Shown: in pieces, positions 25,281-34,948 of the stretch
Numbering within the stretch: the stretch's first letter is position 1
Layout of the letters: every line of letters starts with the position of its first letter
From: Clostridium sp. AM30-24
GTDB lineage: Bacteria; Bacillota; Clostridia; Lachnospirales; Lachnospiraceae
Direction: 5' to 3'
DNA: 64,000 bases
Assembly (NCBI RefSeq): GCF_003480435.1
Contig: NZ_QUJB01000012.1
Location: forward strand, 1 to 64,000
The notes under the pieces: generated by a model
Told to the model about the DNA's origin: nothing
The model's input: only the letters and a program-made list of their open reading frames with translations
Database searches by the model: none
Translations under genes and position numbers: made by a program

Positions 25281-26240
25281 TCACGTTTCGGTTCCCTGTT
25301 CCCGCAGTTTCTCCGCCATCTCGCCAAGCTTCCTCAAGCGATGGTTGACACCGGATTTTCCAACCGGCGGTTCCAGGTCTTCGCCCAGTTCCTTCAGTGT
25401 CGCTTCCGGTTTTAAGAGCCTTGCCCTTGCAATCTGTGCAAGACCATCCGGAAGGCTTTCAAAGCCTACCGTGTCACGGATAAACTCGATATCCTCGATC
25501 TGCTTCACAGCGGCTGACACTGTTTTGTTGATGTTTGCCGTCTCGCAGTTGACCTGGCGGTTGACATTTCCGCGCATCTCTTTCAGGATGCGGATGTTCT
25601 CCAGTTCCATCAGTGACAGATGGGCCTCCATCACATTCAGGATATCCACGATCTGGCTCCCTTCTTTAATATATACCACATAATAGCGTTTGCGGATGAC
25701 AATTTTTGCATCAATGTCAAACGTTGCCATAATGGACTGGATCTGGCGGGCTTTCGCCTCTGTCGCGCAGACGATCTCAAAATGGTAAAACTTCTCCGGA
25801 TCACTGATGGATCCGGATGCAAGAAAAGCGCCGCGCAGAAATGCCCTGCGGCAGCAGGGGTTCTGAACGACCACATTTCCCACAACGGAAAGATTCTCTC
25901 CGATCTCTCCGTCCTCCGTAAGAAGTTTTGTGGCTTTCAATACGCGGAGTGCATCTTCATGCTGTTTCACACAGACCGAATAGATCCTGTTTTTTCCCAG
26001 ATGCGCGTTCCGCCGTATAGAAATATCAGTTTCTATATTAAATGTTTTTCTCAATAATGTAAAGCACTTTCTGGCAACTGTCACATTTTCCGTGTGGATC
26101 TTAATACTGTAATGATCGTCCCCGGAAATCTGGATCCGTCCGCAAAGGCTTAAAATCGCCGCAATTTCGGCGATCTGGCAATGCCTTGCCGGACTCATAT
26201 GCCTGGAAAGCTCTTCCTTGATCCTGGAAGAGAAAGACAT
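25281..26240 (-). CDS. whiA: Sporulation/cell-division regulator WhiA
   Basis: A 319-residue protein with the two WhiA parts. The N-terminal LAGLIDADG-homing-endonuclease-like fold (about 1-215) includes CCRRAFLRGAFLASGSISDP. The C-terminal helix-turn-helix (about 235-305) includes LPDGLAQIARARLLKPEATL and the HRLRKL recognition segment. WhiA is a nucleoid-associated DNA-binding protein linked to division and, in actinomycetes, sporulation. Its ATG lies 2 nt after the rapZ stop, with GGAGGAAAG inside the end of rapZ. Confidence 0.96.
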   Translation of the reverse strand: MSFSSRIKEELSRHMSPARHCQIAEIAAILSLCGRIQISGDDHYSIKIHTENVTVARKCFTLLRKTFNIETDISIRRNAHLGKNRIYSVCVKQHEDALRVLKATKLLTEDGEIGENLSVVGNVVVQNPCCRRAFLRGAFLASGSISDPEKFYHFEIVCATEAKARQIQSIMATFDIDAKIVIRKRYYVVYIKEGSQIVDILNVMEAHLSLMELENIRILKEMRGNVNRQVNCETANINKTVSAAVKQIEDIEFIRDTVGFESLPDGLAQIARARLLKPEATLKELGEDLEPPVGKSGVNHRLRKLGEMAEKLREQGTET

Positions 26241-26242
26241 GA

Positions 26243-27112
26243 CTACTTTCCTCCATCCTTCCCCGCGTCCCTGTGTTCCAACCGGATCTCATACCGCCCG
26301 GACTCTGTCAGACGTTTAAATACTTCTCCCGCGATCGTCACCGAACGATGGCGTCCGCCGGTGCATCCAATCGCGATCACGAGCTGCGTTTTTCCTTCCT
26401 GCTCATACTTCGGGATCACGAATTCCAGAAGGTCATTCAGCTTCTTTAAGAACTCTTCCCCGGTACCGCCCTGCATCACATAGTCCTGCACTGCCTGTTC
26501 CGTCCCCGTGTGAAACCGAAGTTCCTCCACATAGTAGGGGTTCGGAAGAAACCGCACGTCAAATACAAGATCGGCATCCGCCGGGATCCCGTACTTAAAG
26601 CCAAAGCTTAAGACCGTGATGAACATGCGGCTGTGACCGTCCGTTTCACTGTAAAGAGTTTCCAATTCATGGCGCAGTTCTTTCGTCAGCAGCCTGCTTG
26701 TGTCGATGACCTGATCCGCCTCCTTTTTTAAGAAGGCGAGTTTTTCCCGCTCCAGTCCGATCCCCTTTTCCACCCGGCCAGTCCTTGAGAGCGGATGGCT
26801 GCGTCTCGTTTCCTTAAAGCGCTTGATGAGGACCTCGTCGGAGGAGTCTAAGAACAGGATCGAAAACGGATACTTATGTTCTCTCCATTTCCGGATGATG
26901 GTCTCAAGGTACGGCAGCTCCTCGCCGCTCCGCACATCCACGCCCAGAGCAATATCCTGCTTTTCGCTCTGTCCGTCCATGACCAGCTCCGCGAATTTTT
27001 CAATCAAAAGGACCGGCAGGTTATCGGCACAGTAAAAGCCCATGTCCTCCAGTGTTTTTAATGCCGTGGTCTTTCCTGCGCCCGACATTCCTGTCACGAT
27101 TACAAGTCTCAA
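26243..27112 (-). CDS. rapZ: RNase adapter / nucleotide-binding protein RapZ
   Basis: A 289-residue P-loop protein. The Walker A motif is VTGMSGAGKTTALKTLEDMG at the N-terminus. The family C-terminal region includes FGFKYGIPADADLVFDVRFLPNPY and AIGCTGGRHRSVTIA. In E. coli RapZ controls glucosamine-6-phosphate synthase through small RNAs; in Gram-positives (YvcJ) the role is less clear. The start is TTG at 27112, with GGAGGAGATCTCG upstream. It lies in the conserved rapZ-whiA pair. The yvcK gene that sits between them in Bacillus is absent. Confidence 0.95.
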   Translation of the reverse strand: MRLVIVTGMSGAGKTTALKTLEDMGFYCADNLPVLLIEKFAELVMDGQSEKQDIALGVDVRSGEELPYLETIIRKWREHKYPFSILFLDSSDEVLIKRFKETRRSHPLSRTGRVEKGIGLEREKLAFLKKEADQVIDTSRLLTKELRHELETLYSETDGHSRMFITVLSFGFKYGIPADADLVFDVRFLPNPYYVEELRFHTGTEQAVQDYVMQGGTGEEFLKKLNDLLEFVIPKYEQEGKTQLVIAIGCTGGRHRSVTIAGEVFKRLTESGRYEIRLEHRDAGKDGGK

Positions 27113-27208
27113 CGAGATCTCCTCCCTGTATTGCGTTTCCGTCCGTTATGATTCCGTTTCCTAACACGCGGACGATTACGGATCCTGCCGCTTCATCCAC
27201 ACGGATCT

Positions 27209-28078
27209 TTAGAATTCCCCCAGAAGTTTTATCTCCAGCTCCAGCTCCACCCCAGAAGTTTCCTTCACCCGGTTTTTCACCTCGTTGCAGAGGCCTAAGA
27301 TATCTGCCGCCGTTCCATGATCCTTATTGATCACAAAACCGGCATGTTTCTCGGAAACCGCAGCTCCGCCCACGGAAAATCCCTTCAGGCCGGCATCCTC
27401 GATCAGCTTTCCGGCGAAATGTCCCTCCGGGCGTTTAAAGGTACTTCCGGCACTGGGATACTCCAACGGCTGTTTTTCTTTTCTCTTTTTCGCAAGTTCT
27501 TCCATCTGTACCCGGATCGTCTCCGGATCTCCCTGCGTCAGCCCAAATGCCGCCCGCACCGCGAAAAGTCCGAGGCGCTCAAGGCAGCTCGTTCTGTAAC
27601 CAAGCTCCAGTTCCCCGTTTTTCAGGCGCTTCACGTTTCCGCTCTGATCCATCACATCCGCCCACAGGAGTACGTTCTTCATCTCAGATCCGTATGCACC
27701 CGCGTTCATCATGACTGCGCCGCCGACAGTTCCCGGGATACCTGCCGCGAATTCCATCCCAGTAAGCTTCTCTCTCGCCGCTGTGTTCGCAAGCTTCGAG
27801 AGCATCACGCCCGCCCCGGCGATGATGGTATCTTCGCTTTTCCGGACTTCCAACTCCGTAAGCCGCTCTGTGCTGATGATCGTGCCACGGAAACCTTTAT
27901 CTCCCACGAGGAGATTGCTCCCGTTTCCGATCATGTACCAGGACTTCCCGGATTTTTTACAGTCGAGAACCGCCTCGCGGAGTTCGTCCTCTGATTCCGG
28001 AATCATGAACCGGTCTGCCGGGCCGCCGACGCGAAAGGATGTGTGCCGCGCCATCGGCTCATTTGTTCTGATTTCCAT
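27209..28078 (-). CDS. murB: UDP-N-acetylenolpyruvoylglucosamine reductase
   Basis: A 289-residue FAD enzyme that makes UDP-N-acetylmuramate for peptidoglycan. The FAD-binding segment is WYMIGNGSNLLVGDKGFRG, the glycine-rich core is GIPGTVGGAVMMNAGAYGSE, and the catalytic Ser segment is YPSAGSTFKRPEG. The short C-terminal domain ends in GVELELEIKLLGEF, which marks the type II (Gram-positive) form. AAGGAGAAACATTC precedes the ATG, 15 nt after hprK. Confidence 0.96.
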   Translation of the reverse strand: MEIRTNEPMARHTSFRVGGPADRFMIPESEDELREAVLDCKKSGKSWYMIGNGSNLLVGDKGFRGTIISTERLTELEVRKSEDTIIAGAGVMLSKLANTAAREKLTGMEFAAGIPGTVGGAVMMNAGAYGSEMKNVLLWADVMDQSGNVKRLKNGELELGYRTSCLERLGLFAVRAAFGLTQGDPETIRVQMEELAKKRKEKQPLEYPSAGSTFKRPEGHFAGKLIEDAGLKGFSVGGAAVSEKHAGFVINKDHGTAADILGLCNEVKNRVKETSGVELELEIKLLGEF

Positions 28079-28093
28079 GAATGTTTCTCCTTT

Positions 28094-29023
28094 TTATTCG
28101 CTTCTTTTTGCAATATTCGCCTGCACACGGTTGTAGAGCTCCTGCGCCGCATTGTAGCCCATCTTTTTCTGACGATAGTTGACTGCAGCGGACTCCACGA
28201 TAACTGCCAGATTACGTCCCGGACGGACCGGAATATTGTGGCAGACAACTTTGTTTCCGAGGAATTCCGTATACTGGTCCTCGAGGCCGAGACGATCGTA
28301 TTCCTTATCTTTATCCCATTCTTCGAGCTTGATGACCATATCGATGGACTGGGTATCTTTTACACTCTCGACACCGAACAGGGTCTTTACGTCAATAATA
28401 CCGATCCCGCGAACTTCGATGAGATATCTTGTGATATCCGGCGCAGAGCCGACTAAGGTCTCGTCGCTGACCTTGCGGATCTCAACAACATCATCGCTCA
28501 CAAGACGATGTCCGCGCTTGATGAGCTCCAGCGCCGCCTCGCTCTTACCGATCCCGCTCTCACCTGTGATCAGGACACCCTCACCGAACACATCGACAAG
28601 AACACCGTGAATGCTGATACACGGTGCAAGTTTTGCCTTCAGCCAGCGGATGACCTCCGCCATGGTGTCGGACGTCGGTTTTGCGGAAAGCAGGCACGGA
28701 ACGCCGTAGTGGTTACAGAGTTCTGTGACCTCAGGCTCCGGAACCTGATTTCTGCAGAATACAAGACACGGGATCTTGCTGGAGATCAGCTTGTCATACA
28801 TCGCGATCCTGCGTTCTCTGGAAAGTCCTGAGAGGTAAGCGATCTCCACATTTCCGATCATCTGCACACGCTCGTTGTCAAAATGCGCGTAAAATCCGGT
28901 GAGCTGAAGCGCCGGACGGTTGACATCCGGGTGAGAGACAATGATCTTCTCAGAATCCAGCTCAGGGGTCAGGTTTTTAAAATCCATTTTTTCTATTAAT
29001 TCAGCTATTGTAACTCCGTACAT
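28094..29023 (-). CDS. hprK: HPr kinase/phosphorylase
   Basis: A 309-residue bifunctional enzyme that phosphorylates HPr (and here probably the Crh-like protein) on Ser46 and reverses it. The N-terminal MurE-like domain is followed by the Walker A loop ITGESGIGKSEAALELIKRG and the HPrK signature around VRGIGIIDVKTLFG. It is the master switch of carbon catabolite repression in Firmicutes. I start at the ATG at 29023 because AAAAAGGAG lies just upstream. An in-frame ATG 14 codons earlier lies inside the leader repeat 29041-29121. It heads the cluster hprK-murB-rapZ-whiA-crh. Confidence 0.97.
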   Translation of the reverse strand: MYGVTIAELIEKMDFKNLTPELDSEKIIVSHPDVNRPALQLTGFYAHFDNERVQMIGNVEIAYLSGLSRERRIAMYDKLISSKIPCLVFCRNQVPEPEVTELCNHYGVPCLLSAKPTSDTMAEVIRWLKAKLAPCISIHGVLVDVFGEGVLITGESGIGKSEAALELIKRGHRLVSDDVVEIRKVSDETLVGSAPDITRYLIEVRGIGIIDVKTLFGVESVKDTQSIDMVIKLEEWDKDKEYDRLGLEDQYTEFLGNKVVCHNIPVRPGRNLAVIVESAAVNYRQKKMGYNAAQELYNRVQANIAKRSE

Positions 29024-29040
29024 GGTAATATTCTCCTTTT

Positions 29041-29130
29041 TTATCTCAGTTAAGAAGACTCCCATCTCTTTCAGGTGGTGAGTAATAGCAATTTTGTCTC
29101 AGTGAGAGTTAGGTCTCCAACTGAGATAAC
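29041..29130 (-). repeat. Structured 5' leader repeat, copy 2 (upstream of hprK)
   Basis: Second copy of the element at 1959-2040. On the minus strand it runs from TTATCTCAGTTGGAGAC to GTCTTCTTAACTGAGATAA. Its ends pair: TTATCTCAGTT with AACTGAGATAA (11 bp) and GGAGAC with GTCTTC. Two internal hairpins are possible (TCTC-ACT-GAGA, and CCACCT-GAAAG-AGATGG with one mismatch). It abuts the AAAAAGGAG of hprK. The layout suggests a multi-branch leader RNA or a miniature element with terminal inverted repeats. Confidence 0.75.
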
Positions 29131-29229
29131 TGCTCCGCGAGGATGCGCACAGTTACTTTCATCCTACCATATCACAGACAGAATGTCACGAAATTTCCCG
29201 CTCTCAGGGTTCCGGTTACTGCATTGTAC

Positions 29230-29253
29230 GGAATTTACAGTTCAGAAAATTCC
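29230..29253. repeat. Palindromic intergenic element, copy related to 46632-46655
   Basis: The sequence is GGAATTTACAGTTCAGAAAATTCC flanked by GTAC. In reverse complement it matches the perfect hairpin at 46632-46655 at 23 of 24 positions. GGTTACTGCA precedes it, as at the other site. It lies between uvrC and the hprK leader repeat. Confidence 0.65.
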
Positions 29254-29297
29254 GCTCCTGTTTGAGTCAGGTTTCACAAAAGCAGGCGGCGCTGTAT

Positions 29298-31220
29298 TTA
29301 CTCCGTGATCTCCGGCGCACGATCTTTCTCACGGAAATATGCATAGACGCTCTCTGCCGCACGTTTATTCATTCCCTCCGTGCTCTCAAGCTCCTCCAGA
29401 GAAGCATCGCGCACTGCCTCAAGGGATCGGAACCGGCGCATCAGCGCCTTTCTTCTCGCCGGTCCAATGCCCTCGATATCATCGAGGACCGAATGTACCT
29501 GAGCCTTGCTTCTCAGACTCCTGTGGTACTCGATGGCAAACCGGTGTGCCTCATCCTGAATCCTTGTCACAAGCTTAAAGCCCTCGGAATGGCGGTCAAT
29601 GGGAATCTCAATGTTCTCATAGTAGAGGCCCCGGGTCCGATGATTGTCGTCCTTTACCATGCCGCAGACCGGAATGTTGAGTTTTAACTCCTCAAGAACC
29701 TTCAGCGCGATATTTACCTGTCCCCTACCGCCGTCCATGAGGATCAGATCAGGAAATCTCGTAAAGCTCCCGAAACGTTCATCCGGTGTCTCCGCCCTGT
29801 TCTCCAGATCTTTCCGCTCCTTCTCCAGTTCCTCCAGACCATGGGTAAACCGGCGGGTCAGCACCTCCTCCATGGACGCGTAATCGTTAGGTCCCTGGAC
29901 AGTCTTTATCTTAAATTTACGGTAATCGTTTCGTTTCGGACGCCCGTCCTCGAAGACTACCATGGAACCGACCGATTCGAACCCACTGATATTGGAAATA
30001 TCGTAGGCCTCCATCCGGCGCACCTTTTCCAGCCCCAGCCAGTCTCCCACCTGATTCATGGCACCGATCGTCCGGAGTTCCTCTCTCTTGATCTTATCCT
30101 TGTCCTGATCAAGCACGAGCTTCGCGTTTTTCTCCGCAAGCTCCACCATACGCTCTTTCTGGCCTTTTTTCGGGATCAGGAACTTCACCGCCTGACCTCG
30201 GCGTTTCGTGAGCCATTCCGCAATGAGATCCATCTCCGGAAATTTTTCCTGCACCCAGATCTCTCTCGGGATAAACGGCGTTCCCGCATAGAACTGCTTC
30301 ACGAAGCTTCCGATGATCTGGTAGTTGTTGTCCGCTGTGGACGCTGAAACCCGGAAATGTTCCCGGCCGATCATCTTTCCGTCCCGGACAAAGAATACCT
30401 GCACCACAGCGTCCGCGTCGTCCCTCGCCATGGCGATCACATCCCGGTCTTCCATGCTATGGCTCGTGATCTTCTGCTTCTGGGCAACCTGTTTTACACT
30501 GTTTAAAAGCTCCCTGTACTCGATGGCCTGCTCATACTCCATCGCATCGGAGGCCGCCATCATTTTTTTCTCCAGCATCGTCAGCACCGGCGTGTACTTT
30601 CCGTCTAAAAATTCGATGACCTCGGAAACCGATTTTTTATATTCAGCCTCGGAAATATATCCCTGACATGGCGCCGAACACTGTTTGATATGGTAGTTCA
30701 GGCACGGGCGGTCCTTTCCGATGTCTTTCGGAAGGCTCCTGCTGCAGGTCCGGATCTTCCAGAGCTTGTGGATCAGGTCGATGGTATCCTTCACCGCTCC
30801 AGCGCTGGTATATGGTCCGAAATACCGGCATTTATCCTTTTTCATGGTTCTTGAAAACAGGACTCTCGGGAACGGCTCATCCGTGGTGACCTTGATGTAA
30901 GGATAGGTCTTGTCATCCTTAAGCATCGTGTTGTAGCGCGGGCGGTGTTCCTTGATGAGGTTACACTCCAGAACCAGAGCCTCAAGTTCAGAGTCTGTGA
31001 TGATATACTCGAATCTCGCGATCCTGGACACCATCTTCTCGATCTTGGCCGTCTTATTCCGGCTGCTCTGGAAATACTGACGCACACGGTTCTTTAAGCT
31101 TATGGCTTTTCCCACATATATGATCTCATCGTGCTCATCATGCATGAGATAAACTCCCGGCGATGCTGGGAGTTTTTTCAATTCTTCTTCAATATTGAAA
31201 GGAGTGTCATTCTCTGTCAA
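29298..31220 (-). CDS. uvrC: Excinuclease ABC subunit C
   Basis: A 640-residue nuclease subunit that makes both incisions in nucleotide excision repair. Domains in order are the GIY-YIG nuclease ([20 protein letters not shown]), a Cys-rich region (CSRSLP to CSAPCQGY), a UVR motif for UvrB binding ([17 protein letters not shown]), the RNase H-like endonuclease ([35 protein letters not shown]) and C-terminal HhH motifs ([17 protein letters not shown]). The start codon is TTG, and TTGA overlaps the stop of the DUF1653 gene, so it is translationally coupled. Confidence 0.96.
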   Translation of the reverse strand: MTENDTPFNIEEELKKLPASPGVYLMHDEHDEIIYVGKAISLKNRVRQYFQSSRNKTAKIEKMVSRIARFEYIITDSELEALVLECNLIKEHRPRYNTMLKDDKTYPYIKVTTDEPFPRVLFSRTMKKDKCRYFGPYTSAGAVKDTIDLIHKLWKIRTCSRSLPKDIGKDRPCLNYHIKQCSAPCQGYISEAEYKKSVSEVIEFLDGKYTPVLTMLEKKMMAASDAMEYEQAIEYRELLNSVKQVAQKQKITSHSMEDRDVIAMARDDADAVVQVFFVRDGKMIGREHFRVSASTADNNYQIIGSFVKQFYAGTPFIPREIWVQEKFPEMDLIAEWLTKRRGQAVKFLIPKKGQKERMVELAEKNAKLVLDQDKDKIKREELRTIGAMNQVGDWLGLEKVRRMEAYDISNISGFESVGSMVVFEDGRPKRNDYRKFKIKTVQGPNDYASMEEVLTRRFTHGLEELEKERKDLENRAETPDERFGSFTRFPDLILMDGGRGQVNIALKVLEELKLNIPVCGMVKDDNHRTRGLYYENIEIPIDRHSEGFKLVTRIQDEAHRFAIEYHRSLRSKAQVHSVLDDIEGIGPARRKALMRRFRSLEAVRDASLEELESTEGMNKRAAESVYAYFREKDRAPEITE

Positions 31221-31825
31221 CGCAATCTCTCCCCGTCAAACTTTCTGATCATCGCCAGATGGCGTTTAATAAACATGATCTGGGATTCAACGTCATTACA
31301 CCCCACCGGCGGGTGGATATCCAGAACCATGCAGATATCGTCCATTTCCTTCTGGGTCGCATAAGGCTGGAGCTTTGTCAAGCATTCTAACATCCGGTCG
31401 TAGTTTTTCTCGTCCATGGCATCAAAGAAGTCCAAAAGCTCCCGGTTGACCGGCTGTTTCTGTCCCGGTTCCGGTCCGACGGTATTTTCAAGATCTGCCC
31501 CCGGCTGCTGCGCACGCATTGTCTCAGCATCAAAACCGGTTTTGCTGTGTCCGTTTTTCTCCTCACCGGCGCCCTGCGGCTTCACAAGCCGCACCCTCTC
31601 AAACCGGTACTTCTGCGCCGCATCCGGGTATTTCTCCCTGTCCACTTCTTCCAAAAACATGTCAAGAGGACGCACCCATACCCTGAAGTCCCCGTAGAGA
31701 GCCTGATATACCACCATTTCCTCTCCGGTCTCCGAGTGGACCGCAACCGCTATGATCTGATATAACTTATTTTTAAAGTGCCGGTAGAATTCTCCCGGCA
31801 CTGGTGTTTTACGGATCTGATTCAT
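31217..31825 (-). CDS. DUF1653-domain protein
   Basis: A 202-residue cytoplasmic protein. The N-terminal ~75 residues form the DUF1653 fold ([40 protein letters not shown]). A charged linker leads to a helical C-terminal region ([20 protein letters not shown] and [20 protein letters not shown]). The function is unknown. The ATG at 31825 follows GGAGATAAAA. It overlaps the end of the upstream lipoprotein gene by 17 nt and the TTG of uvrC by 3 nt, a tight three-gene operon. Confidence 0.82.
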   Translation of the reverse strand: MNQIRKTPVPGEFYRHFKNKLYQIIAVAVHSETGEEMVVYQALYGDFRVWVRPLDMFLEEVDREKYPDAAQKYRFERVRLVKPQGAGEEKNGHSKTGFDAETMRAQQPGADLENTVGPEPGQKQPVNRELLDFFDAMDEKNYDRMLECLTKLQPYATQKEMDDICMVLDIHPPVGCNDVESQIMFIKRHLAMIRKFDGERLR

Positions 31826-33080
31826 TTTTATCTCCATTTGTAACAGAAAGCTCCTCTAAATGATACTTATTTGCTGCGCTCCACAGCATCCATTCCTTGT
31901 ATCCGGCATCCTGAACGGCTCGGACTTCCTCCGCGACCTCAGCGGCACCGTAGGTGATATAATTTCCCTCTCCGAGATATGTTGCCGTAAAGTCCTGAAG
32001 CCATGGGCGGACGATGGCCTGACGGCTTTCATGATTATCGGCTCTCGACGCGTCAAGCAAAACCTTCCCTGATTTCTGAAGTGCACCGAAGATCGTCTTA
32101 TATGGTTCCGTATCCGGATGCTCCAGTCCAAAGTTCCCGGAGCTGTAGTGGGACGGATAGATCATCGGACAGATATAATCCAGAATTTTCGCCATCTCCG
32201 TATAGCTCTGTCCGACAGAATCGGAATCCACACCGCTTCCGATGATCGTTCCGAACACATCTGCTGAGACAAAAAGCCCCTGAGACGCAAGATTCTCGTA
32301 TAAATAGTTCGTGCACTCTAAGATCGTGTCCGTCTTAGAACGCCCCCGGATCACCGCATCATTGTAGACGACCTGCCCAGCCGATGCCTCGTTCGGAAAG
32401 CGCAGATAATCAAACTGTACCTCATCGAAGCCGAGATTTTCCGCCTCGGTCCCGATTTCCAGAAGGTAATCCCATACCTCCTGACGGTACGGATCCACCC
32501 AGGCCATTCCCTGACGGTCCCGGTAAAGACTTCCGTCCGGCAAAGTCAGACTCCATTCCGGCTTCTTCTCCGCAAGATAGGAGTCCCTGAATGCCGCAAC
32601 TCTCGCGATCACGTAGAGATCCTTCTCCTTCAGGCTTTCGATCAGTCCCTTCATGTCACGCACATAGGGGATACTGGCACCGATCTCATTCACAGTCACC
32701 GCATCTACCGGACATGTGATCCGGCCCTGATCCTCCTTAAAATCGATGACCACTGTGTTGATTCCCGCCGTCAGGGCACCGTCGAGGACACCGTTTAAGA
32801 CCTCCTCGTTTCCGGCCACCGGTCCTGTAATATAGATTCCGCGGACCTTCTTCGCCTCGCGCCCCGGAAGCGCCGGATTCCTGGCATCCACGACCCGCAC
32901 GGAGATCGTCTTATTCTTATCTTCCCCGGCGTTCTCAATCACCAGAACACCGCTGGTCTCACCGGCGCTCTCCGCCCCGGCTGTCGTCTCTGCCGCCTCT
33001 GTCTCCTCCGCTGCCGGTCTGCTGCATGCCGATAACAGCAGCAATCCCGCCATTGAGAACGCAAATAGCATTTTTTTCAT
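31809..33080 (-). CDS. Putative glycoside hydrolase lipoprotein (DUF4015 family)
   Basis: A 423-residue lipoprotein. The signal peptide ends in the lipobox LLSAC (Cys19), followed by an acidic Thr/Ala/Glu linker to about residue 75. The rest is a TIM-barrel-like domain of the DUF4015 'putative glycoside hydrolase' family. Conserved blocks are KVRGIYITGPVAGN, TVVIDFKEDQGRI, WVDPYRQEVWDYLLEIGTEA, FDEVQFDYLRFP and CPMIYPSHYSSGNFG. The acidic residues of QFDYLRFP and VVIDFK are the likely active-site candidates. The substrate is unknown; a wall or exopolysaccharide glycan is plausible. Confidence 0.85.
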   Translation of the reverse strand: MKKMLFAFSMAGLLLLSACSRPAAEETEAAETTAGAESAGETSGVLVIENAGEDKNKTISVRVVDARNPALPGREAKKVRGIYITGPVAGNEEVLNGVLDGALTAGINTVVIDFKEDQGRITCPVDAVTVNEIGASIPYVRDMKGLIESLKEKDLYVIARVAAFRDSYLAEKKPEWSLTLPDGSLYRDRQGMAWVDPYRQEVWDYLLEIGTEAENLGFDEVQFDYLRFPNEASAGQVVYNDAVIRGRSKTDTILECTNYLYENLASQGLFVSADVFGTIIGSGVDSDSVGQSYTEMAKILDYICPMIYPSHYSSGNFGLEHPDTEPYKTIFGALQKSGKVLLDASRADNHESRQAIVRPWLQDFTATYLGEGNYITYGAAEVAEEVRAVQDAGYKEWMLWSAANKYHLEELSVTNGDKNESDP

Positions 33081-33439
33081 GTTCGCTCTTTCCTTCTGTC
33101 TATTTCAATCCACAGTCAGTATTCTGACAGGACCCAATGTCAAAGCTCCTCCTGCAGGCAGGCCTGCGCCGGACTTTAGACCTTTTGTCCCTGATATCAT
33201 CATATCATAAGTATATGGATTTGGGAAAGAAAAATTAAAAAAACTACTGTTCAAAATCGGGTTTTTGTTAGATAATAGATAGATAGGTACAAACGGCATA
33301 AGAAACCGCAGGTACGAAACAATTTTTGGAAATGATCCCGGCGTCCACCCCACAGCCTTTTTCAGAAAGACGTCTTCCCGGAAAATACCGTGATCGGATC
33401 ATTTTCGTTTAATATGATGATTAAGAGGAGAACAAACAA
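33081..33439. other. Divergent intergenic region without a gene
   Basis: About 360 nt between the DUF4015 lipoprotein and the DUF1846 gene. It becomes A+T-rich from about 33190 and presumably holds both divergent promoters. AAGAGGAGAACAAACAA at its right edge is the DUF1846 ribosome binding site. I see no convincing coding sequence or RNA element. Confidence 0.6.
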
Positions 33440-34918
33440 ATGATCAAGCAGGGTTTCGACAACGACAAATACCTCGCCATGCAGTCTGACCATATCCGCG
33501 AGAGGATCAGCAAGTTCGGCGATAAATTATATCTGGAATTCGGCGGAAAGCTTTACGATGATTACCATGCATCCCGCGTGCTTCCGGGCTTCGAGCCGGA
33601 CAGCAAGCTCCGCATGCTCATGCAGCTGGCTGATCAGGCAGAGATCATCATCGCGATCAATGCCGCTGATATCACAAAAAACAAGGTCCGCTACGATCTG
33701 GGCATTACATACGATCTGGATGTACTGCGCCTGATCCGTGTATTCACTGACCGCGGGCTTTACGTCAGCAGCGTCGTAATTACCCGCTATGTTGACACAC
33801 CGGCGATCCAGCAGTTCAAGCACAAGTTAGAGAAGCTCGGCCTCAAGGTATACCGCCACTATGAAATCGACGGCTATCCGAGCAATATTCCGCTCATCGT
33901 CAGCGATGAAGGATACGGAAAAAATGATTATGTTGAGACAACACGTCCCCTCGTTGTCGTTACCGCACCGGGACCTGGAAGCGGAAAAATGGCCACCTGC
34001 CTTTCCCAGCTCTACCATGAGAACAAGCGCGGCGTAAAGGCCGGATACGCGAAGTTTGAGACATTCCCGATCTGGAATCTGCCGTTAAAGCACCCGGTAA
34101 ACTTAGCTTATGAGGCAGCTACTGCCGACTTAAACGACGTGAACATGATCGACCCGTTCCATCTCGAAGCCTACGGAAAGACCACCGTCAACTATAACCG
34201 TGACGTAGAGATCTATCCGGTCTTAAGCGCCATCTTCGAGGGAATCTTCGGCGAGTGCCCGTACAAGTCTCCGACCGATATGGGCGTCAACATGGCCGGT
34301 CTCTGCATCTTTGATGATGAGGCATGCCGCGAGGCTTCCTGTCAGGAGATCATCCGCCGCTACTATCAGGCACTTGAGAAGGTCGTAAAAGATGATTCCT
34401 GCCAGAACGAGGCATACAAGATCGAACTGATCATGAAACAGGCAAAGATCTCCCAGAAGGACCGCGTTGTTGTTCCTGCCGCTGTAAATCTTGCGAAAGA
34501 GACAGATGCCCCGGCTGCTGCCCTGGAGCTCCCGAACGGAAAGATCATTCTCGGAAAGACGAAAGAACTCCTCGGTGCTTCCGCTGCTGTTCTCTTAAAC
34601 GCAGTGAAAGAGCTTGGCGGAATCGACCACTCCATCGACCTGATCTCTCCGGAGTCCATCGCTCCGATCCAGGAATTAAAGGTCCGCTACCTCGGCAGCG
34701 TCAACCCGAGACTGCACACCGATGAGGTTCTTATCGCCCTCTCCACCTGTGCCGCTACCGATGACAATGCAAGGATTGCCTTAGAGCAGCTCCCGAAGCT
34801 CCGCGGCTGTCAGGTCCATACGACGGTCCTGCTGTCAAATGTGGATAAGAATATCTTTAAGAAGCTTGGCATTGATGTGACATGTGAACCGGTGCAGGAA
34901 GATAAGAAGATCGGGTAA
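33440..34918 (+). CDS. DUF1846-family protein
   Basis: A 492-residue cytoplasmic protein matching the full-length DUF1846 family, conserved in Firmicutes. Recognisable parts are the opening GFDNDKYLAMQSDHIRERIS, KLYLEFGGKLYDDYHASRVL, and a nucleotide-binding-like VVTAPGPGSGKMATCLSQLY near residue 180. The biochemical role is not established to my knowledge. AGAGGAGAACAAACAA precedes the ATG. It is followed 30 nt later by an L,D-transpeptidase gene, which suggests but does not prove co-transcription. Codon use is strongly biased to preferred codons, so it is probably well expressed. Confidence 0.92.
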   Translation: MIKQGFDNDKYLAMQSDHIRERISKFGDKLYLEFGGKLYDDYHASRVLPGFEPDSKLRMLMQLADQAEIIIAINAADITKNKVRYDLGITYDLDVLRLIRVFTDRGLYVSSVVITRYVDTPAIQQFKHKLEKLGLKVYRHYEIDGYPSNIPLIVSDEGYGKNDYVETTRPLVVVTAPGPGSGKMATCLSQLYHENKRGVKAGYAKFETFPIWNLPLKHPVNLAYEAATADLNDVNMIDPFHLEAYGKTTVNYNRDVEIYPVLSAIFEGIFGECPYKSPTDMGVNMAGLCIFDDEACREASCQEIIRRYYQALEKVVKDDSCQNEAYKIELIMKQAKISQKDRVVVPAAVNLAKETDAPAAALELPNGKIILGKTKELLGASAAVLLNAVKELGGIDHSIDLISPESIAPIQELKVRYLGSVNPRLHTDEVLIALSTCAATDDNARIALEQLPKLRGCQVHTTVLLSNVDKNIFKKLGIDVTCEPVQEDKKIG

Positions 34919-34948
34919 ATAGAAATCTTACTCTTGGGGAATCAGACC

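Noticed and set aside
27317..27994. 225-codon plus-strand reading opposite murB
   Set aside because: Antisense shadow of murB, rich in Arg/His/Leu as such shadows usually are.
33105..33353. 82-codon minus-strand reading in the divergent spacer
   Set aside because: No ribosome binding site, low-complexity product, and it occupies the promoter region of the lipoprotein gene.
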